From the NCBI GenBank assembly GCA_965247075.1, contig CBDFGK010000003.1:620001-684000 (forward strand): 64,000 bases of DNA. The letters run 5' to 3'. Below are positions 44,026 to 53,460 of the stretch, piece by piece (the stretch's first letter is position 1; each line of letters starts with the position of its first letter). Under the pieces are notes generated by a model. It saw nothing but the letters and a program-made list of their open reading frames with translations, was not told the DNA's origin and searched no databases. Origin of the DNA: CBDFGK01 sp965247075 (lineage in GTDB: Bacteria > Pseudomonadota > Gammaproteobacteria > Pseudomonadales > Halieaceae). Position numbers and translations under genes: made by a program.

Positions 44026-45424
44026 AATGTCCCCTTTCTCCAAAGCTAAAATGTCCCCTTTTGACTTCAGGAGGGGTTATGACAAAGGGGATTATCACAT
44101 TGAGCCATGCAGAGCTTAACCGCATATCGGTTATTCGCTCCATCATCAGTCGCCGGCTTACGCAAGCGCAGGCGGCACAGAGACTAAAACTGAGCGTCAG
44201 ACAGGTAAAACGTTTAACCCGCGCCTACCGAACCTGTGGTGCTGCCGGGATGGCCTCTAAACACCAGGGACGATGCCCCGGCAACGCGCTTAGCGATGCG
44301 GTTCGCCAGCAGGCATTGGCACTCATCAGGGCGCATTATATTGACTTCGGGCCGACCTTTGCCCACGAGAAACTTACCGAACTGCATGCTTGCCATTGCT
44401 CGGTGGAGACCCTGCGCAAGTGGATGATCCAGGATGGGTTATGGCGGGGGAAAGAACGTAAAAAAGCGGCAATCTACCAGAGTCGACCCCGCCGACCCCG
44501 GCTGGGTGAGCTGGTACAAATTGATGGCTCCCCGCATGACTGGTTTGAAGGGCGAGGCCCGCGCTGCACCTTGATTGTCTTCATTGATGATGCGACCAGT
44601 CGGCTGTTAGCCTTGCGTTTTGCGCCCACCGAGACCACCCAGGCGTATATGGAGACGCTCGCCCAACAGCTTGACCAGCATGGCCGTCCGGTGGCCATTT
44701 ATAGCGATAAGCACAGTATCTTTCGGGTCAATCATCCAGATAAGGAAGGCGAACTCACCCAATTTACCCGCGCCCTCAAGACCCTGGACATTGAGCCTAT
44801 TCACGCCAACACCCCGCAGGCAAAAGGGCGTGTAGAACGAGCCAATAAGACCCTGCAAGACCGACTGGTCAAGGAGATGCGCTTGCGAAGCATCGGTTCC
44901 ATTGAACAAGCCAACGCCTTTCTGCCCCAGTTTATGGACGACTACAATCGACGTTTTGCGGTCCCCGCATACTCTCCCGACAATGCCCATCGTGAGGTAT
45001 TACACAGTGCCGAGGCGCTGACCCTCATCCTGTGCCTGCAGCACAGGCGCAAACTGTCCAAGAACCTGACTATTGCGTTTCGCAACACCGAATACCAGCT
45101 ACAAGGCTACGGCAAAGGCTATCGTCTGCGCGGCGCCACCATTACCGTCTGCGAGGACTTTAACGGCACGGTGACGCTACTGCACAAGGGCAAAGCACTG
45201 GCTTATCGGATCTTCCAACAAGGACCGGCCGCCGTTGTGCTTGCCGATGACAAGACCGTGCGCAACCACGTCGAGCAAGCACTTCACCGGCAGCAACAAT
45301 CCGCCTGGAAACCGGCCCCAGATCACCCTTGGCGACACCTCTAATCAGTGCTTAGACCGAGCCTGTTTCACGATTAATAAATGCAGAAAAGGGGACATTT
45401 CAGCTTTGGAGAAAAGGGCTCATT
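44026..45424 (+). mobile_element. Complete ISNCY/IS1202-like insertion sequence
   Basis: About 1.4 kb bounded by imperfect terminal inverted repeats: 44026-44062 (AATGTCCCCTTTCTCCAAAG and onward) against 45387-45424, differing by a few bases and one indel. The left repeat itself contains two direct copies of AATGTCCCCTTT. A single intact transposase gene fills the element. No target duplication is obvious; an IS4 copy has inserted 14 bp beyond the right end. Confidence 0.8.
44079..45344 (+). CDS. ISNCY/IS1202-like DDE transposase
   Basis: A 421-residue transposase from the ATG at 44079, which has a strong AGGAGGGG just upstream. The N-terminus has two helix-turn-helix units (SRRLTQAQAAQRLKLSVRQV and the SVETLRKWM region). 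The rve-type catalytic core shows LVQIDGSPHDWF (first Asp), IYSDKHSIFRV (second Asp) and TPQAKGRVERANKTLQDRL (Glu). A beta-barrel C-terminus follows. It appears intact. It should cut and join the element's ends, possibly by a copy-out route as proposed for relatives. Confidence 0.85.
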   Translation: MTKGIITLSHAELNRISVIRSIISRRLTQAQAAQRLKLSVRQVKRLTRAYRTCGAAGMASKHQGRCPGNALSDAVRQQALALIRAHYIDFGPTFAHEKLTELHACHCSVETLRKWMIQDGLWRGKERKKAAIYQSRPRRPRLGELVQIDGSPHDWFEGRGPRCTLIVFIDDATSRLLALRFAPTETTQAYMETLAQQLDQHGRPVAIYSDKHSIFRVNHPDKEGELTQFTRALKTLDIEPIHANTPQAKGRVERANKTLQDRLVKEMRLRSIGSIEQANAFLPQFMDDYNRRFAVPAYSPDNAHREVLHSAEALTLILCLQHRRKLSKNLTIAFRNTEYQLQGYGKGYRLRGATITVCEDFNGTVTLLHKGKALAYRIFQQGPAAVVLADDKTVRNHVEQALHRQQQSAWKPAPDHPWRHL

Positions 45425-45579
45425 TTAGGATTGGAATCACTACTGTCCGGTTAAAACTTCGACAAAGCGGAATTTTCTCAATGGCCACAATGAGTTACAG
45501 CAAAATTAGGGTGTCCCCGACTTGAACGCAAATCCGATAATGTATTCTCTTGGTAGACCCTTGTTGCCGAGACGATTCG

Positions 45580-46779
45580 ATGTATACCGGAAAGACGCTG
45601 TTTGCACAGATCATGGACTTTCTTCCGTGGAAAACTTTTCACCGGCTGGTGTCCCGATACGATGGAGATCATCGTATTCGCACACTTCCTTGCGCCGAAC
45701 ATTTTCGCGCTCTGGCGTTTGCGCAGTTGACCTACAGGGAGAGCCTGCGCGATATCGAAGCGTGTCTCTCGGCGCAATCGGCCAAGCTGTACCACATGGG
45801 CATTGGTTCGCCGATCAAGCGCTCTACCCTGGCCGATGCCAACGAACGAAGAGACTGGCGAATCTACGCCGAGTTTGCACAACGGCTGATCACGCAGGCT
45901 CGAAAACTATATGCCGAAGAGGATCTTGGGTTGGACCTGACGAACACGGTTTATGCGCTGGACTCCACCACAATAGATCTCTGTCTGTCGCTGTTTCCAT
46001 GGGCGCCATTTCGCAGCACCAAGGCGGCGGTGAAGATGCATACGCTGTTGGACCTGCGTGGCAATATCCCGAGTTTTATACATGTTTCCGATGGCAAGGT
46101 GCACGATGTCAACGTGCTCGATCTGATGATTCCGGAACCCGCGGCAATCTATATAATGGACCGCGCCTATCTCGATTTCGAGCGGCTCTTCACACTTCAC
46201 GACTCCGGCGCGTTTTTTGTCACCCGCGCCAAAGCGAATTCCGACTTGCGAAGGATATATTCGGCGCCGAGCGACCGGGCGCAAGGTATTATCTGCGATC
46301 AGACGGTGGCCCTGTCGGGGTTTTACAGTCAGAAGAGATACCCCCATCATCTGCGCCGCATTCGCTTCAAAGATCCAGAGACAGGGAAAACGCTCATCTT
46401 TCTGACCAACCTGTTTGGTCCTCCACCGACGACCATCTGCGAACTATACAAAGCCCGGTGGCAAGTCGAGTTGTTTTTCAAATGGATCAAGCAACATCTC
46501 CGTATCAAGAAGTTTTACGGCACGTCAGAGAACGCCGTCAAAGTGCAAATCTGGACTGCCGTGTCGGTGTATGTGCTGGTGGCCATCATCAAGAAGCGCC
46601 TCAATCTGGATGCCTCGCTCTACACTTTGTTACAGGTATTCTCAGTCACCCTTTTCGAGAAAATCACTTTAAACAAGGACTTATTCGATACCACTACTGT
46701 CCGGTTAAAACTTCGACAAAGCGGAATTTTCTCAATGGCCACAATGAGTTACAGCAAAATTAGGGTGTCCCCGACTTGA
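45580..46779 (+). pseudogene. IS4-family transposase, copy A, 3' end replaced by copy B
   Basis: Starts MYTGKTLFAQIMDFLPWKTF like copy B. The catalytic Asp residues are in YALDSTTIDL and YIMDRAYLDF, and the Y-R-E-K signature in YKARWQVELFFKWIKQ. After LNKDLFDT the frame runs into the left end of copy B and adds about 28 foreign residues (TVRLKLRQSGIFSMAT and onward) instead of the normal tail of about 18. The catalytic core is intact, so the hybrid could retain some activity; this is not known. Confidence 0.85.
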
Positions 46780-48016
46780 ACGCAAATCCGATAATGTATT
46801 CTCTTGGTAGACCCTTGTTGCCGAGACGATTCGATGTATACCGGAAAGACGCTGTTTGCACAGATCATGGACTTTCTTCCGTGGAAAACTTTTCACCGGC
46901 TGGTGTCCCGATACGATGGAGATCATCGTATTCGCACACTTCCTTGCGCCGAACATTTTCGCGCTCTGGCGTTTGCGCAGTTGACCTACAGGGAGAGCCT
47001 GCGCGATATCGAAGCGTGTCTCTCGGCGCAATCGGCCAAGCTGTACCACATGGGCATTGGTTCGCCGATCAAGCGCTCTACCCTGGCCGATGCCAACGAA
47101 CGAAGAGACTGGCGAATCTACGCCGAGTTTGCACAACGGCTGATCACGCAGGCTCGAAAACTATATGCCGAAGAGGATCTTGGGTTGGACCTGACGAACA
47201 CGGTTTATGCGCTGGACTCCACCACAATAGATCTCTGTCTGTCGCTGTTTCCATGGGCGCCATTTCGCAGCACCAAGGCGGCGGTGAAGATGCATACGCT
47301 GTTGGACCTGCGTGGCAATATCCCGAGTTTTATACATGTTTCCGATGGCAAGGTGCACGATGTCAACGTGCTCGATCTGATGATTCCGGAACCCGCGGCA
47401 ATCTATATAATGGACCGCGCCTATCTCGATTTCGAGCGGCTCTTCACACTTCACGACTCCGGCGCGTTTTTTGTCACCCGCGCCAAAGCGAATTCCGACT
47501 TGCGAAGGATATATTCGGCGCCGAGCGACCGGGCGCAAGGTATTATCTGCGATCAGACGGTGGCCCTGTCGGGGTTTTACAGTCAGAAGAGATACCCCCA
47601 TCATCTGCGCCGCATTCGCTTCAAAGATCCAGAGACAGGGAAAACGCTCATCTTTCTGACCAACCTGTTTGGTCCTCCACCGACGACCATCTGCGAACTA
47701 TACAAAGCCCGGTGGCAAGTCGAGTTGTTTTTCAAATGGATCAAGCAACATCTCCGTATCAAGAAGTTTTACGGCACGTCAGAGAACGCCGTCAAAGTGC
47801 AAATCTGGACTGCCGTGTCGGTGTATGTGCTGGTGGCCATCATCAAGAAGCGCCTCAATCTGGATGCCTCGCTCTACACTTTGTTACAGGTATTCTCAGT
47901 CACCCTTTTCGAGAAAATCACTTTAAACAAGGACTTATTCGATACCAATCATATCTTGGAGGATGACATGGTTTCTAACCAACTGAATTTATTCAATAAT
48001 TAACCGGACAGTAGTG
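46692..48016 (+). mobile_element. IS4-family (ISPepr1-like) element, copy B, intact and nested in copy A
   Basis: A 1325-bp element with ends CACTACTGTCCGGTTAA and TTAACCGGACAGTAGTG. The target duplication ATTCGATAC is at 46683-46691 and 48017-48025, both belonging to the 3' end of copy A. The sequence appears identical to copy A over the parts I compared, so the jump is recent. Confidence 0.94.
46834..48003 (+). CDS. IS4-family transposase, copy B, intact
   Basis: A 389-residue DDE transposase from the ATG at 46834. It has an N-terminal helical domain with the IS4 segment RTLPCAEHFRALAFAQLTYR, catalytic Asp residues in YALDSTTIDL and YIMDRAYLDF, and YKARWQVELFFKWIKQHLRI as the YREK box. The natural C-terminus DDMVSNQLNLFNN is present and ends 13 bp before the right inverted repeat. 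It is most similar in style to the ISPepr1 subgroup. It is likely active. Confidence 0.92.
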   Translation: MYTGKTLFAQIMDFLPWKTFHRLVSRYDGDHRIRTLPCAEHFRALAFAQLTYRESLRDIEACLSAQSAKLYHMGIGSPIKRSTLADANERRDWRIYAEFAQRLITQARKLYAEEDLGLDLTNTVYALDSTTIDLCLSLFPWAPFRSTKAAVKMHTLLDLRGNIPSFIHVSDGKVHDVNVLDLMIPEPAAIYIMDRAYLDFERLFTLHDSGAFFVTRAKANSDLRRIYSAPSDRAQGIICDQTVALSGFYSQKRYPHHLRRIRFKDPETGKTLIFLTNLFGPPPTTICELYKARWQVELFFKWIKQHLRIKKFYGTSENAVKVQIWTAVSVYVLVAIIKKRLNLDASLYTLLQVFSVTLFEKITLNKDLFDTNHILEDDMVSNQLNLFNN

Positions 48017-48285
48017 ATTCGATACCAATCATATCTTGGAGGATGACATGGTTTCTAACCAACTGAATTTATTCAATAATTAACCGGACAGTAGTGGATT
48101 GGAATATACTCGTATCTGCTTGAAACGGTTATCGCAGATATCGCCGCGCCGCCGGGAGCCTTCCAACGATCAAGGCAAAAGCGGACAATCTATTTGCAGA
48201 ACAGGACATTTCCATTTGTTGCCAACAGGGTGTGTTACTCTTTTCAAGCTGGAAATGACCGGTACCTGTTCAAGGAAACCAAATC

Positions 48286-49194
48286 GTGCTCGCCATCTTT
48301 ATTTTCGTGTTTATCCTCACCCCGGTGCTGGTAACCGCAGGGATACTGTGGGCAATGAAGCGCGACCATCAACGGTTGATTAACCCGCTAACAAAACACT
48401 TGCGTCGACCCCCCGGTTTACAGCTCCACCGTCAACTTGGTGGGGAACAGATCGCCACCGGGTTTGATATTGTGGGAATAGTTCTGCCTGGCGTCATACC
48501 ACCAATCTTCCTGTATGAGCAAATCACCAACCGCCCGGACAGCGCCATGCAAACAACCTGGATCGCAGTTGTCATCCTGGTATGGTTGGCCTGGGAAGTA
48601 TACGCGGTGGGCAAGCTGGCAAGGAGATTCAAACGCATCAAGAATTTGCAATTGGGGTATGAGTGCGAGCTGGCAGTGGGTCAGGAGCTTGATCTGTTGA
48701 TGCGGGACGGGTTTCAGGTTTTCCACGATGTACAGGCCGAAAATTTCAATATAGACCATATTGTCGTGGGGCCGCCTGGGGTCTTTGCCGTTGAAACAAA
48801 AGGGCGCTCCAAAATCCTTTCAGGAGACGGTCAGGGTAAAAAACAGTACCGAGTCACCTACAGGCGGGGTGTGCTGGAGTTCCCCAACGGGTCCGACAGT
48901 GAGTCGATCCCGCAAGCCACAAGGCAGGCAGCATGGGTGTCGACATGGTTGAGTCAAGCTACCGGGCAACCGGTATCGGTCAGCCCCGTTGTTGTGCTTC
49001 CCGGATGGTATGTAGAGATCCCCGACAGGCCCGACGTACCTGTCATCGCATCAGGATCTATCCGGCGCCATTTTCTGAAACAAAGCGCGCAACGGCTTGC
49101 CGGCGAGGACATCAGCAAAATCGTCTATCAGATTGACCAGAGGGTGCGGGATTTACCGCCCAGTGAGCTTATCAGGCCATTGCCCTCCACATAG
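48286..49194 (+). CDS. Membrane protein with NERD nuclease-related domain
   Basis: A 302-residue protein from the GTG at 48286 (AAGGAAAC upstream). There are two hydrophobic segments: residues 2-22, and about 60-100 in two parts. A NERD domain follows (about 122-235): GYECELAVGQELDLLMRDGF, NFNIDHIVVGPPGVFAVETK. The D-V-ExK arrangement is that of the PD-(D/E)XK nuclease superfamily. NERD proteins are suspected of DNA processing or defence, but the role is unproven. It is an isolated gene among IS elements, which fits a laterally moved cargo gene. Confidence 0.8.
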   Translation: MLAIFIFVFILTPVLVTAGILWAMKRDHQRLINPLTKHLRRPPGLQLHRQLGGEQIATGFDIVGIVLPGVIPPIFLYEQITNRPDSAMQTTWIAVVILVWLAWEVYAVGKLARRFKRIKNLQLGYECELAVGQELDLLMRDGFQVFHDVQAENFNIDHIVVGPPGVFAVETKGRSKILSGDGQGKKQYRVTYRRGVLEFPNGSDSESIPQATRQAAWVSTWLSQATGQPVSVSPVVVLPGWYVEIPDRPDVPVIASGSIRRHFLKQSAQRLAGEDISKIVYQIDQRVRDLPPSELIRPLPST

Positions 49195-49258
49195 GGGTCA
49201 TCATGGTCATAGAGCTTCCGATACAACTGCTCTTGCCAGAGGAAAAAACCATCCAGCC

Positions 49259-49373
49259 CCCAAAATACGGTTGCAGGGATATAAGCGAGGAAAACAAAGA
49301 CCACTTGGCTGAACTCTTCTCTGTCTCAAGGGCAACGGTCTATCGCACACTAGGTCGGCACAGTAAGCCTTAG
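49259..49373 (+). pseudogene. Serine recombinase (resolvase/invertase) C-terminal fragment
   Basis: An open stretch ends with AELFSVSRATVYRTLGRHSK and a stop at 49371-49373, the HTH_7 DNA-binding tail of resolvases. The catalytic domain is missing upstream, where the NERD gene ends. The roughly 195 bp between this and the IS256 element hold nothing I can identify. Confidence 0.55.
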
Positions 49374-49569
49374 CGCAGGATTCTGCCCCTACCTGATTAG
49401 ACCCCACACTCACCTGCTTCTCCCTGTGTTAGGGATGGGGTCATATGCTTGAACCTGTATCCGGTCTTCATGTTTCCGCGCTTGAGCGAGATTATACGTG
49501 GCTTGCCGACGTAACCGGAATTCGGCGCTTGACCATCCGGCTTTCTCAAGACGGTAAGTAATGGGTAGT

Positions 49570-50876
49570 GCATCATTCTTTCTGTAATTTCATGGTGGCT
49601 TGAAGAGCTGGGCCACCCGGTTATCCCTGAATGTGATTTTGATGGATTACCAACGAGAGGAAACACCGGATGACTCAGCCGGTACAGAATAATGCGATTT
49701 ACGATGCAGTGGAACTGCTCAAGGACAATGGTTTTGATGGTCTCGCGGAGGCGGTTACCGTGCTATTGAATACGGCGATGGTGGCCGAGCGCAGTGAATA
49801 CCCGGGCGCCCGACCTTATGAGCGCTCAGAAAGCCGCTCCGGCTATGCCAACGGCTGCAAAGACAAGACAGTAAAGACTCGCCCGGGAGCGTTGCCACTG
49901 AAGGTACCCCGGGTCCGGGACTGCGAGTTCTACCCACAGAGCCCGGAGAAGGATCTTCACTCAGAGCGGGCGCTGTTGCTGTCCATCGCTGAGATGTATG
50001 TGCAGGGGGTTTCCACACGTCGGGTGAAGAGGATCGTCGAAGAACTGTGTGGCATGGACGTCAGCTCCGGCCAAGTGTTCACGAGCGGCCGGGGAGTTGG
50101 ATGAATTGCCGGTAGACTGGCGAGAGAGGGAGCTGGGTGCCTACCGCTATATTGTCCTGGATGCCCGATACGGGAAGGTACGCCAAGGCGGCCAGGTGCC
50201 GGCTGCGGCGGTTCTGATTGCCTGTGGAGTCGGCGCCGCTGGGCAGCGGGATATATTGGGCTGCTCGGTGTCTCTGTCTGAGGCCGAGGTTCATTGGCGG
50301 GCGTTTCCGACGTCGCTGAAAGACCGGGGCCTGTATGGCATTGAATTGATTGCCGGCGATGCCCACGTGGGCTTACAGGCGGCACGCAAAGCAGTATTCC
50401 CCAGCGTACCCTGGCAACGTTGCCGGTTTCACTTGCAGCAGAATGCGGGACAGTATGTACCGTCTGTTTCACTGCGGATACCCGTTGCAGGCGACATACG
50501 CGCAATCTGTAACGTACCGGATCGGCACGAGGCTGAGCGCCTGCCGGCGAGGTTCATTGAGCGGTATCAAGCCAAAGCACGGAAGCTCACTACTTGGGCC
50601 GAAGCAGCGCTACCTCAGGGATTTACGGTATTCAGCCTGCCTGCGAGTCACCGGCGCCGACTGCGGACAACGAACCTGATTGAGCGTGTGAATCAGGCAA
50701 TAAAGCGTCGCACCCGCGTGGCGAGACTGTTTCCGAATGAGGCCTCGTGCCTGCGGTTAGTGTCGGCGGTGTTGATGGAAATTGCGGAAGACTGGCAGAC
50801 AGCGGACAAACGCTATGTCACCTTCAGCGAGGAACACGCGATCGAGGGATAGCCGAAATTACAGAAAGGATGTTGC
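49570..50876 (+). mobile_element. IS256-family insertion sequence
   Basis: About 1.3 kb with ends GCATCATTCTTTCTGTAATT (49570) and, reversed, GCAACATCCTTTCTGTAATT (50876), matching over 22 bp with two differences. A single transposase gene lies inside. The flanking bases do not form an 8-9 bp duplication, so at least one flank has been rearranged since insertion. Its right end truncates an adhesin gene. Confidence 0.88.
49670..50852 (+). pseudogene. IS256-family transposase with a single-base frameshift
   Basis: The first frame (49670-50104) has the mutator-type N-terminus with YPGARPYERSESRSGYANGC and the CKDK/LKVPRVRD segment. The second (to 50852) has YIVLDARYGKVR (first Asp), GDAHVGLQAARKAVFPS and TTNLIERVNQAIKRRTRVAR (Glu). 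They join across GTGTTCACG at 50075-50083: dropping one T gives GQVSRAAGELDELP, as expected for the family. The break is thus a one-base insertion and the product would be inactive unless the ribosome shifts. Confidence 0.85.
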
Positions 50877-51215
50877 TTAATCGCCCGCAAGCGTCGGCGT
50901 ACCCGAGAAGGTGCGGGTGTCCGGATTAAAGCTAAACCCCAGTGATTGGTGCCCTCCAGTCAGTTCGTAGCTCAGGGTGCCAGTGCCGCCGGTGGCCGCC
51001 GGAAAGACGATGTTATCGGTGGTCTCCCCCAACTCGAAATACAGGTCGATGTAGCTCTCCGTGGTCGCCGCACCGATTCCCACTTGATCCGGGAACGACT
51101 GCGCTCCGGCTGGCGATGCCAGCCCGAGCAGCAGGCCGATCACCATTAGCGGGTCCAACAGCAGAGCGCCGAGACGGCGGCGCATGGCTTGCGGGTACAT
51201 CACGGCACCCTTCAC
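50877..51215 (-). pseudogene. 5' fragment of a second Ig-domain adhesin, cut off by IS256
   Basis: The minus-strand frame opens at 51215 with a long signal peptide (basic RRRLGALLLD, then PLMVIGLLLGLASPAGAQS) and the first part of a He_PIG Ig-like domain (FPAATGGTGTLSYELTGG, FNPDTRTFSGTPTLAGD). It stops just where the IS256 right end begins. The domain is the same type as in the giant adhesin at 1450-5823, so this is an orphaned head of a paralogue. No matching continuation is found on the other side of the IS. Confidence 0.75.
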
Positions 51216-51439
51216 TGCTGCTGCTCGGGGGGGTGACTGATTGATGCAGATTTATGGTGTTTTTCAGGTGAAGATGCGCCATGGGTAATACCTTCGTTGC
51301 GAAAATCTCGGCGATTTGTCTATATCTCAGCCGCTTTGTTGTGTTGTTTGGCTTGACCTGATGTGAGCTTCTTGCCCGTGCCTCGGTGCATAGCCGGCAG
51401 GCCATTGGCCATTTTGGACGGAATTGTCCCGTATAAGCC

Positions 51440-51993
51440 GTCATTTTTGCCAGGCGTTGCGTCAAATGGGCACCGGCTCTTCCGACAGCAGTTGGCGCAT
51501 CAGGGCAACCAAATTACAGGAGCACGCCGCGATTAAACAATACAGCGCATTGGCATTAAACTCCGGGCACGGCAGCGTATCACCGCCACAATCCATGCTT
51601 GCCACTTCAATCTGTGTCCACATGGCGGGGCCAGTTTTGGCTCGAACAGCCTATTCGATACCTTGCTCATCACAATACGCAGGGCTGACTGCAACAGGGC
51701 CTTATTGACCTTCACCCGAGCACCCTGGATGTGCGGCCGGCTACCCATTCGCCTCAGCCGGTCTCCACCCCGGGAAGCCTGTTGAGACCCAATACGGTAC
51801 GCAGAGCCTTATCATCCTGAAGGTAGCGAATATCATCCAGGTGAAAGCTGCCCTCATGCTGCATCGGGATGAGGGTTTTAATGAACCCGGCAGGCCTATA
51901 TCCCCGAAACAGGGTTTTCTGACAGGCAAATAACAACGTGAGGAAGTCTGGCTTTTTCTGTTCAGTCATGGTTTTGATGCTGTTGCAGATCAA
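51440..51993 (-). pseudogene. Decayed IS transposase, IS1380-like
   Basis: Pieces in different minus-strand frames look like one transposase: FHLDDIRYLQDDKALRTVLG and LNRLPGVETG (51754-51993), VKVNKALLQSALR near 51700, and DTLPCPEFNANALYCLIAAC with ALMRQLLSEE near 51500-51580. These resemble the N-terminal and C-terminal parts of IS1380-type DDE transposases. The catalytic middle is deleted. The approximately 225 bp to the right of the adhesin fragment hold nothing else recognisable. Confidence 0.5.
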
Positions 51994-52122
51994 AAAACTG
52001 GCAGTAAGTAGCGCAGTTTATGAGACGTATGGAGCTGCTCGTGAGACAAAATCCACATTTGCTGGAGCAATTCCAAAGCAAATGCTTTAAACTTACCGGT
52101 TCCATTCAAAGAAGTAGAGCAA

Positions 52123-52296
52123 ATGGCAGCCAAGAAAAAAAAAGCAGCAGCGTCAACACAAACCAGTGAATCCATTGAAGATCAAACCGCAGTCTTTTTA
52201 AAGGGCGGTGGCAAGGTAGAGGAAGTTCCCAGGGGTGTCAGCGGTCAGACCAGCCTGGTGGCGCGCAAGCACATCACCATCAGCAGCAACAAGTAA
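52123..52296 (+). CDS. Small SutA-like protein of unknown function
   Basis: A 57-residue protein, MAAKKKKAAASTQTSESIED and onward, with a basic head followed by AVFLKGGGKVEEVPRGVSG. That GGKV-E core resembles the conserved middle of SutA-type transcription-associated proteins and of small ORFs common in gammaproteobacteria. It is much shorter than SutA and lacks the acidic tail. A hairpin follows 31 bp after the stop. Ribosome-binding sequence is weak. Confidence 0.55.
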   Translation: MAAKKKKAAASTQTSESIEDQTAVFLKGGGKVEEVPRGVSGQTSLVARKHITISSNK

Positions 52297-52326
52297 TAGC
52301 CCTATGGGATCAGAGTAAAAACTCCG

Positions 52327-52349
52327 ACCCGCTAATTATCACGGCGGGT
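52327..52349 (+). terminator. Hairpin after the small SutA-like ORF
   Basis: ACCCGC at 52327-52332 pairs with GCGGGT at 52344-52349 across an 11-nt AT-rich loop. It is followed by TGTT only, so a weak intrinsic terminator at best. Confidence 0.4.
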
Positions 52350-52561
52350 TGTTCGTGAAGCGGCAATCGAATACTCCGGATAACGTGGCGATTAAGCCAC
52401 GCAATCGCGAGCACGCTGTTGCCGAAACCTTGGGTGGGGGCTGGTTTGCGCCAATGATACGAGTGGCCGGCATCCCGGTTACATCGGAGCTTCCCGTCTC
52501 TTCGGACAGCGTCCGTACGGGCGTGTTTTCCGGCGGCATCATTCTTCCAAGGACCGCCTGA

Positions 52562-52942
52562 CTACTTCTTTGGGGGAACCTGCTTGCCCGATGATGTTGG
52601 GTTTTGGTTTGCTGTTGCCATCCGCCCCTCTTTTTCATAAAACAAAACCCCAACGCGCCGTACATGTTCCAGCACATCGGCGTCATCAATCTGTTTCAAT
52701 AGCGATAAATCCAGCATGTAGGGTAGTAGCAGTTCATCCATATCATCCAGAATTTTCGATACATGCCGCAAAGTCATCTCGCCGTTGTCGCAAATCGTCA
52801 AATCGATATCCGACCCGTTTTTATAATTACCTTTGGCGCGAGAACCGTATAACAATACTTTTTCAACTTGTGGATAACACGCGAACACGGCGCACATATC
52901 CTGTACAACCGATTGCGGCAAGCCGTGTTTTGTTTTGTTCAT
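52562..52942 (-). CDS. MNT-type nucleotidyltransferase antitoxin
   Basis: A 126-residue minimal nucleotidyltransferase. The catalytic motif is LLYGSRAKGNYKNGSDIDLT (about residues 30-49), with G-S and D-x-D intact. Proteins of this type pair with HEPN proteins as toxin-antitoxin modules; the antitoxin can AMPylate the HEPN partner. Its partner gene lies 10 bp upstream on the same strand. The C-terminal tail (after residue 108) is Lys/Pro/Ser-rich and probably disordered. Confidence 0.85.
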   Translation of the reverse strand: MNKTKHGLPQSVVQDMCAVFACYPQVEKVLLYGSRAKGNYKNGSDIDLTICDNGEMTLRHVSKILDDMDELLLPYMLDLSLLKQIDDADVLEHVRRVGVLFYEKEGRMATANQNPTSSGKQVPPKK

Positions 52943-52952
52943 TGACGCGGTT

Positions 52953-53363
52953 TCACTGTAATTGTTTCAGTTTGTTTTGGAATAGTTGAAACTCTGTAAA
53001 ATAATCATCCAAAATCGCCGAGACAACTTCCGCTGCGACCTGTTTATTATAAGTGTGTGAAGTCAGGTTTCGTTTTCGGATCATGTCCATCCATACTTCG
53101 CCGTTTTCTATCAAACCTTCTTTGAAAGCGATGCGCGTGGCGTCTATGGAACCATGTATGCCCTCGACTCCGCTGTCCTTGAAGTAATCTTTCAATGTGT
53201 TCCACGCCAGTTCGTGCGTATATTCAAAACCCTGGATCAAGCCCTGCGACTCCAGTTTTGACAACAGGCGTTGCCGAGCCAGTTCAACCGCCTCTTTCAA
53301 TTCGGCAAAGGCGTTGTCGAAATGATGGGCTCTTTGAACCCAGCGAATGTCTTCGTGCATCAC
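52953..53363 (-). CDS. HEPN-type partner (HI0074-like nucleotidyltransferase substrate-binding protein)
   Basis: A 136-residue all-helical protein. The segment GFEYTHELAWNTLKDYFK and the motif RKRNLTSHTYN identify the HI0074/HEPN family; R98-x4-H103 matches the Rx4-6H ribonuclease motif of HEPN toxins. With the MNT protein downstream it forms a two-gene HEPN/MNT cassette. Whether this subgroup is toxic or merely structural is unsettled. The module stands among IS remnants, as expected of a mobile addiction or defence unit. Confidence 0.85.
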   Translation of the reverse strand: MMHEDIRWVQRAHHFDNAFAELKEAVELARQRLLSKLESQGLIQGFEYTHELAWNTLKDYFKDSGVEGIHGSIDATRIAFKEGLIENGEVWMDMIRKRNLTSHTYNKQVAAEVVSAILDDYFTEFQLFQNKLKQLQ

Positions 53364-53460
53364 AAATCTCCGTAAAATTCCTGATTTAGTTTTCTTTTCT
53401 GATTTTAAAATCCTTATCGTTTATTTCCGAATTCACATACCGGTTCAGAAAGGAGTTTTG

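Larger units (their letters stand above)
45438..48096 (+). mobile_element. IS4-family (ISPepr1-like) element, copy A, interrupted by copy B
   Basis: The left end CACTACTGTCCGGTTAA is at 45438 and the right end TTAACCGGACAGTAGTG finishes at 48096. The 9-bp target duplication GATTGGAAT is at 45429-45437 and 48097-48105. Copy A consists of 45438-46691 plus 48026-48096, together 1325 bp, exactly the length of copy B, which lies between. It was therefore complete before copy B jumped into its 3' end. Confidence 0.93.

Noticed and set aside
49670..50852. Programmed frameshift in the IS256 transposase
   Set aside because: IS256-family transposases are normally a single frame, and the break is a simple extra T with no slippery heptamer of the usual kind.
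52339..52689. Two overlapping frames on opposite strands (70 and 116 codons)
   Set aside because: Neither has a good start signal or a recognisable domain, and they overlap the MNT gene or the hairpin; the region is left unassigned.
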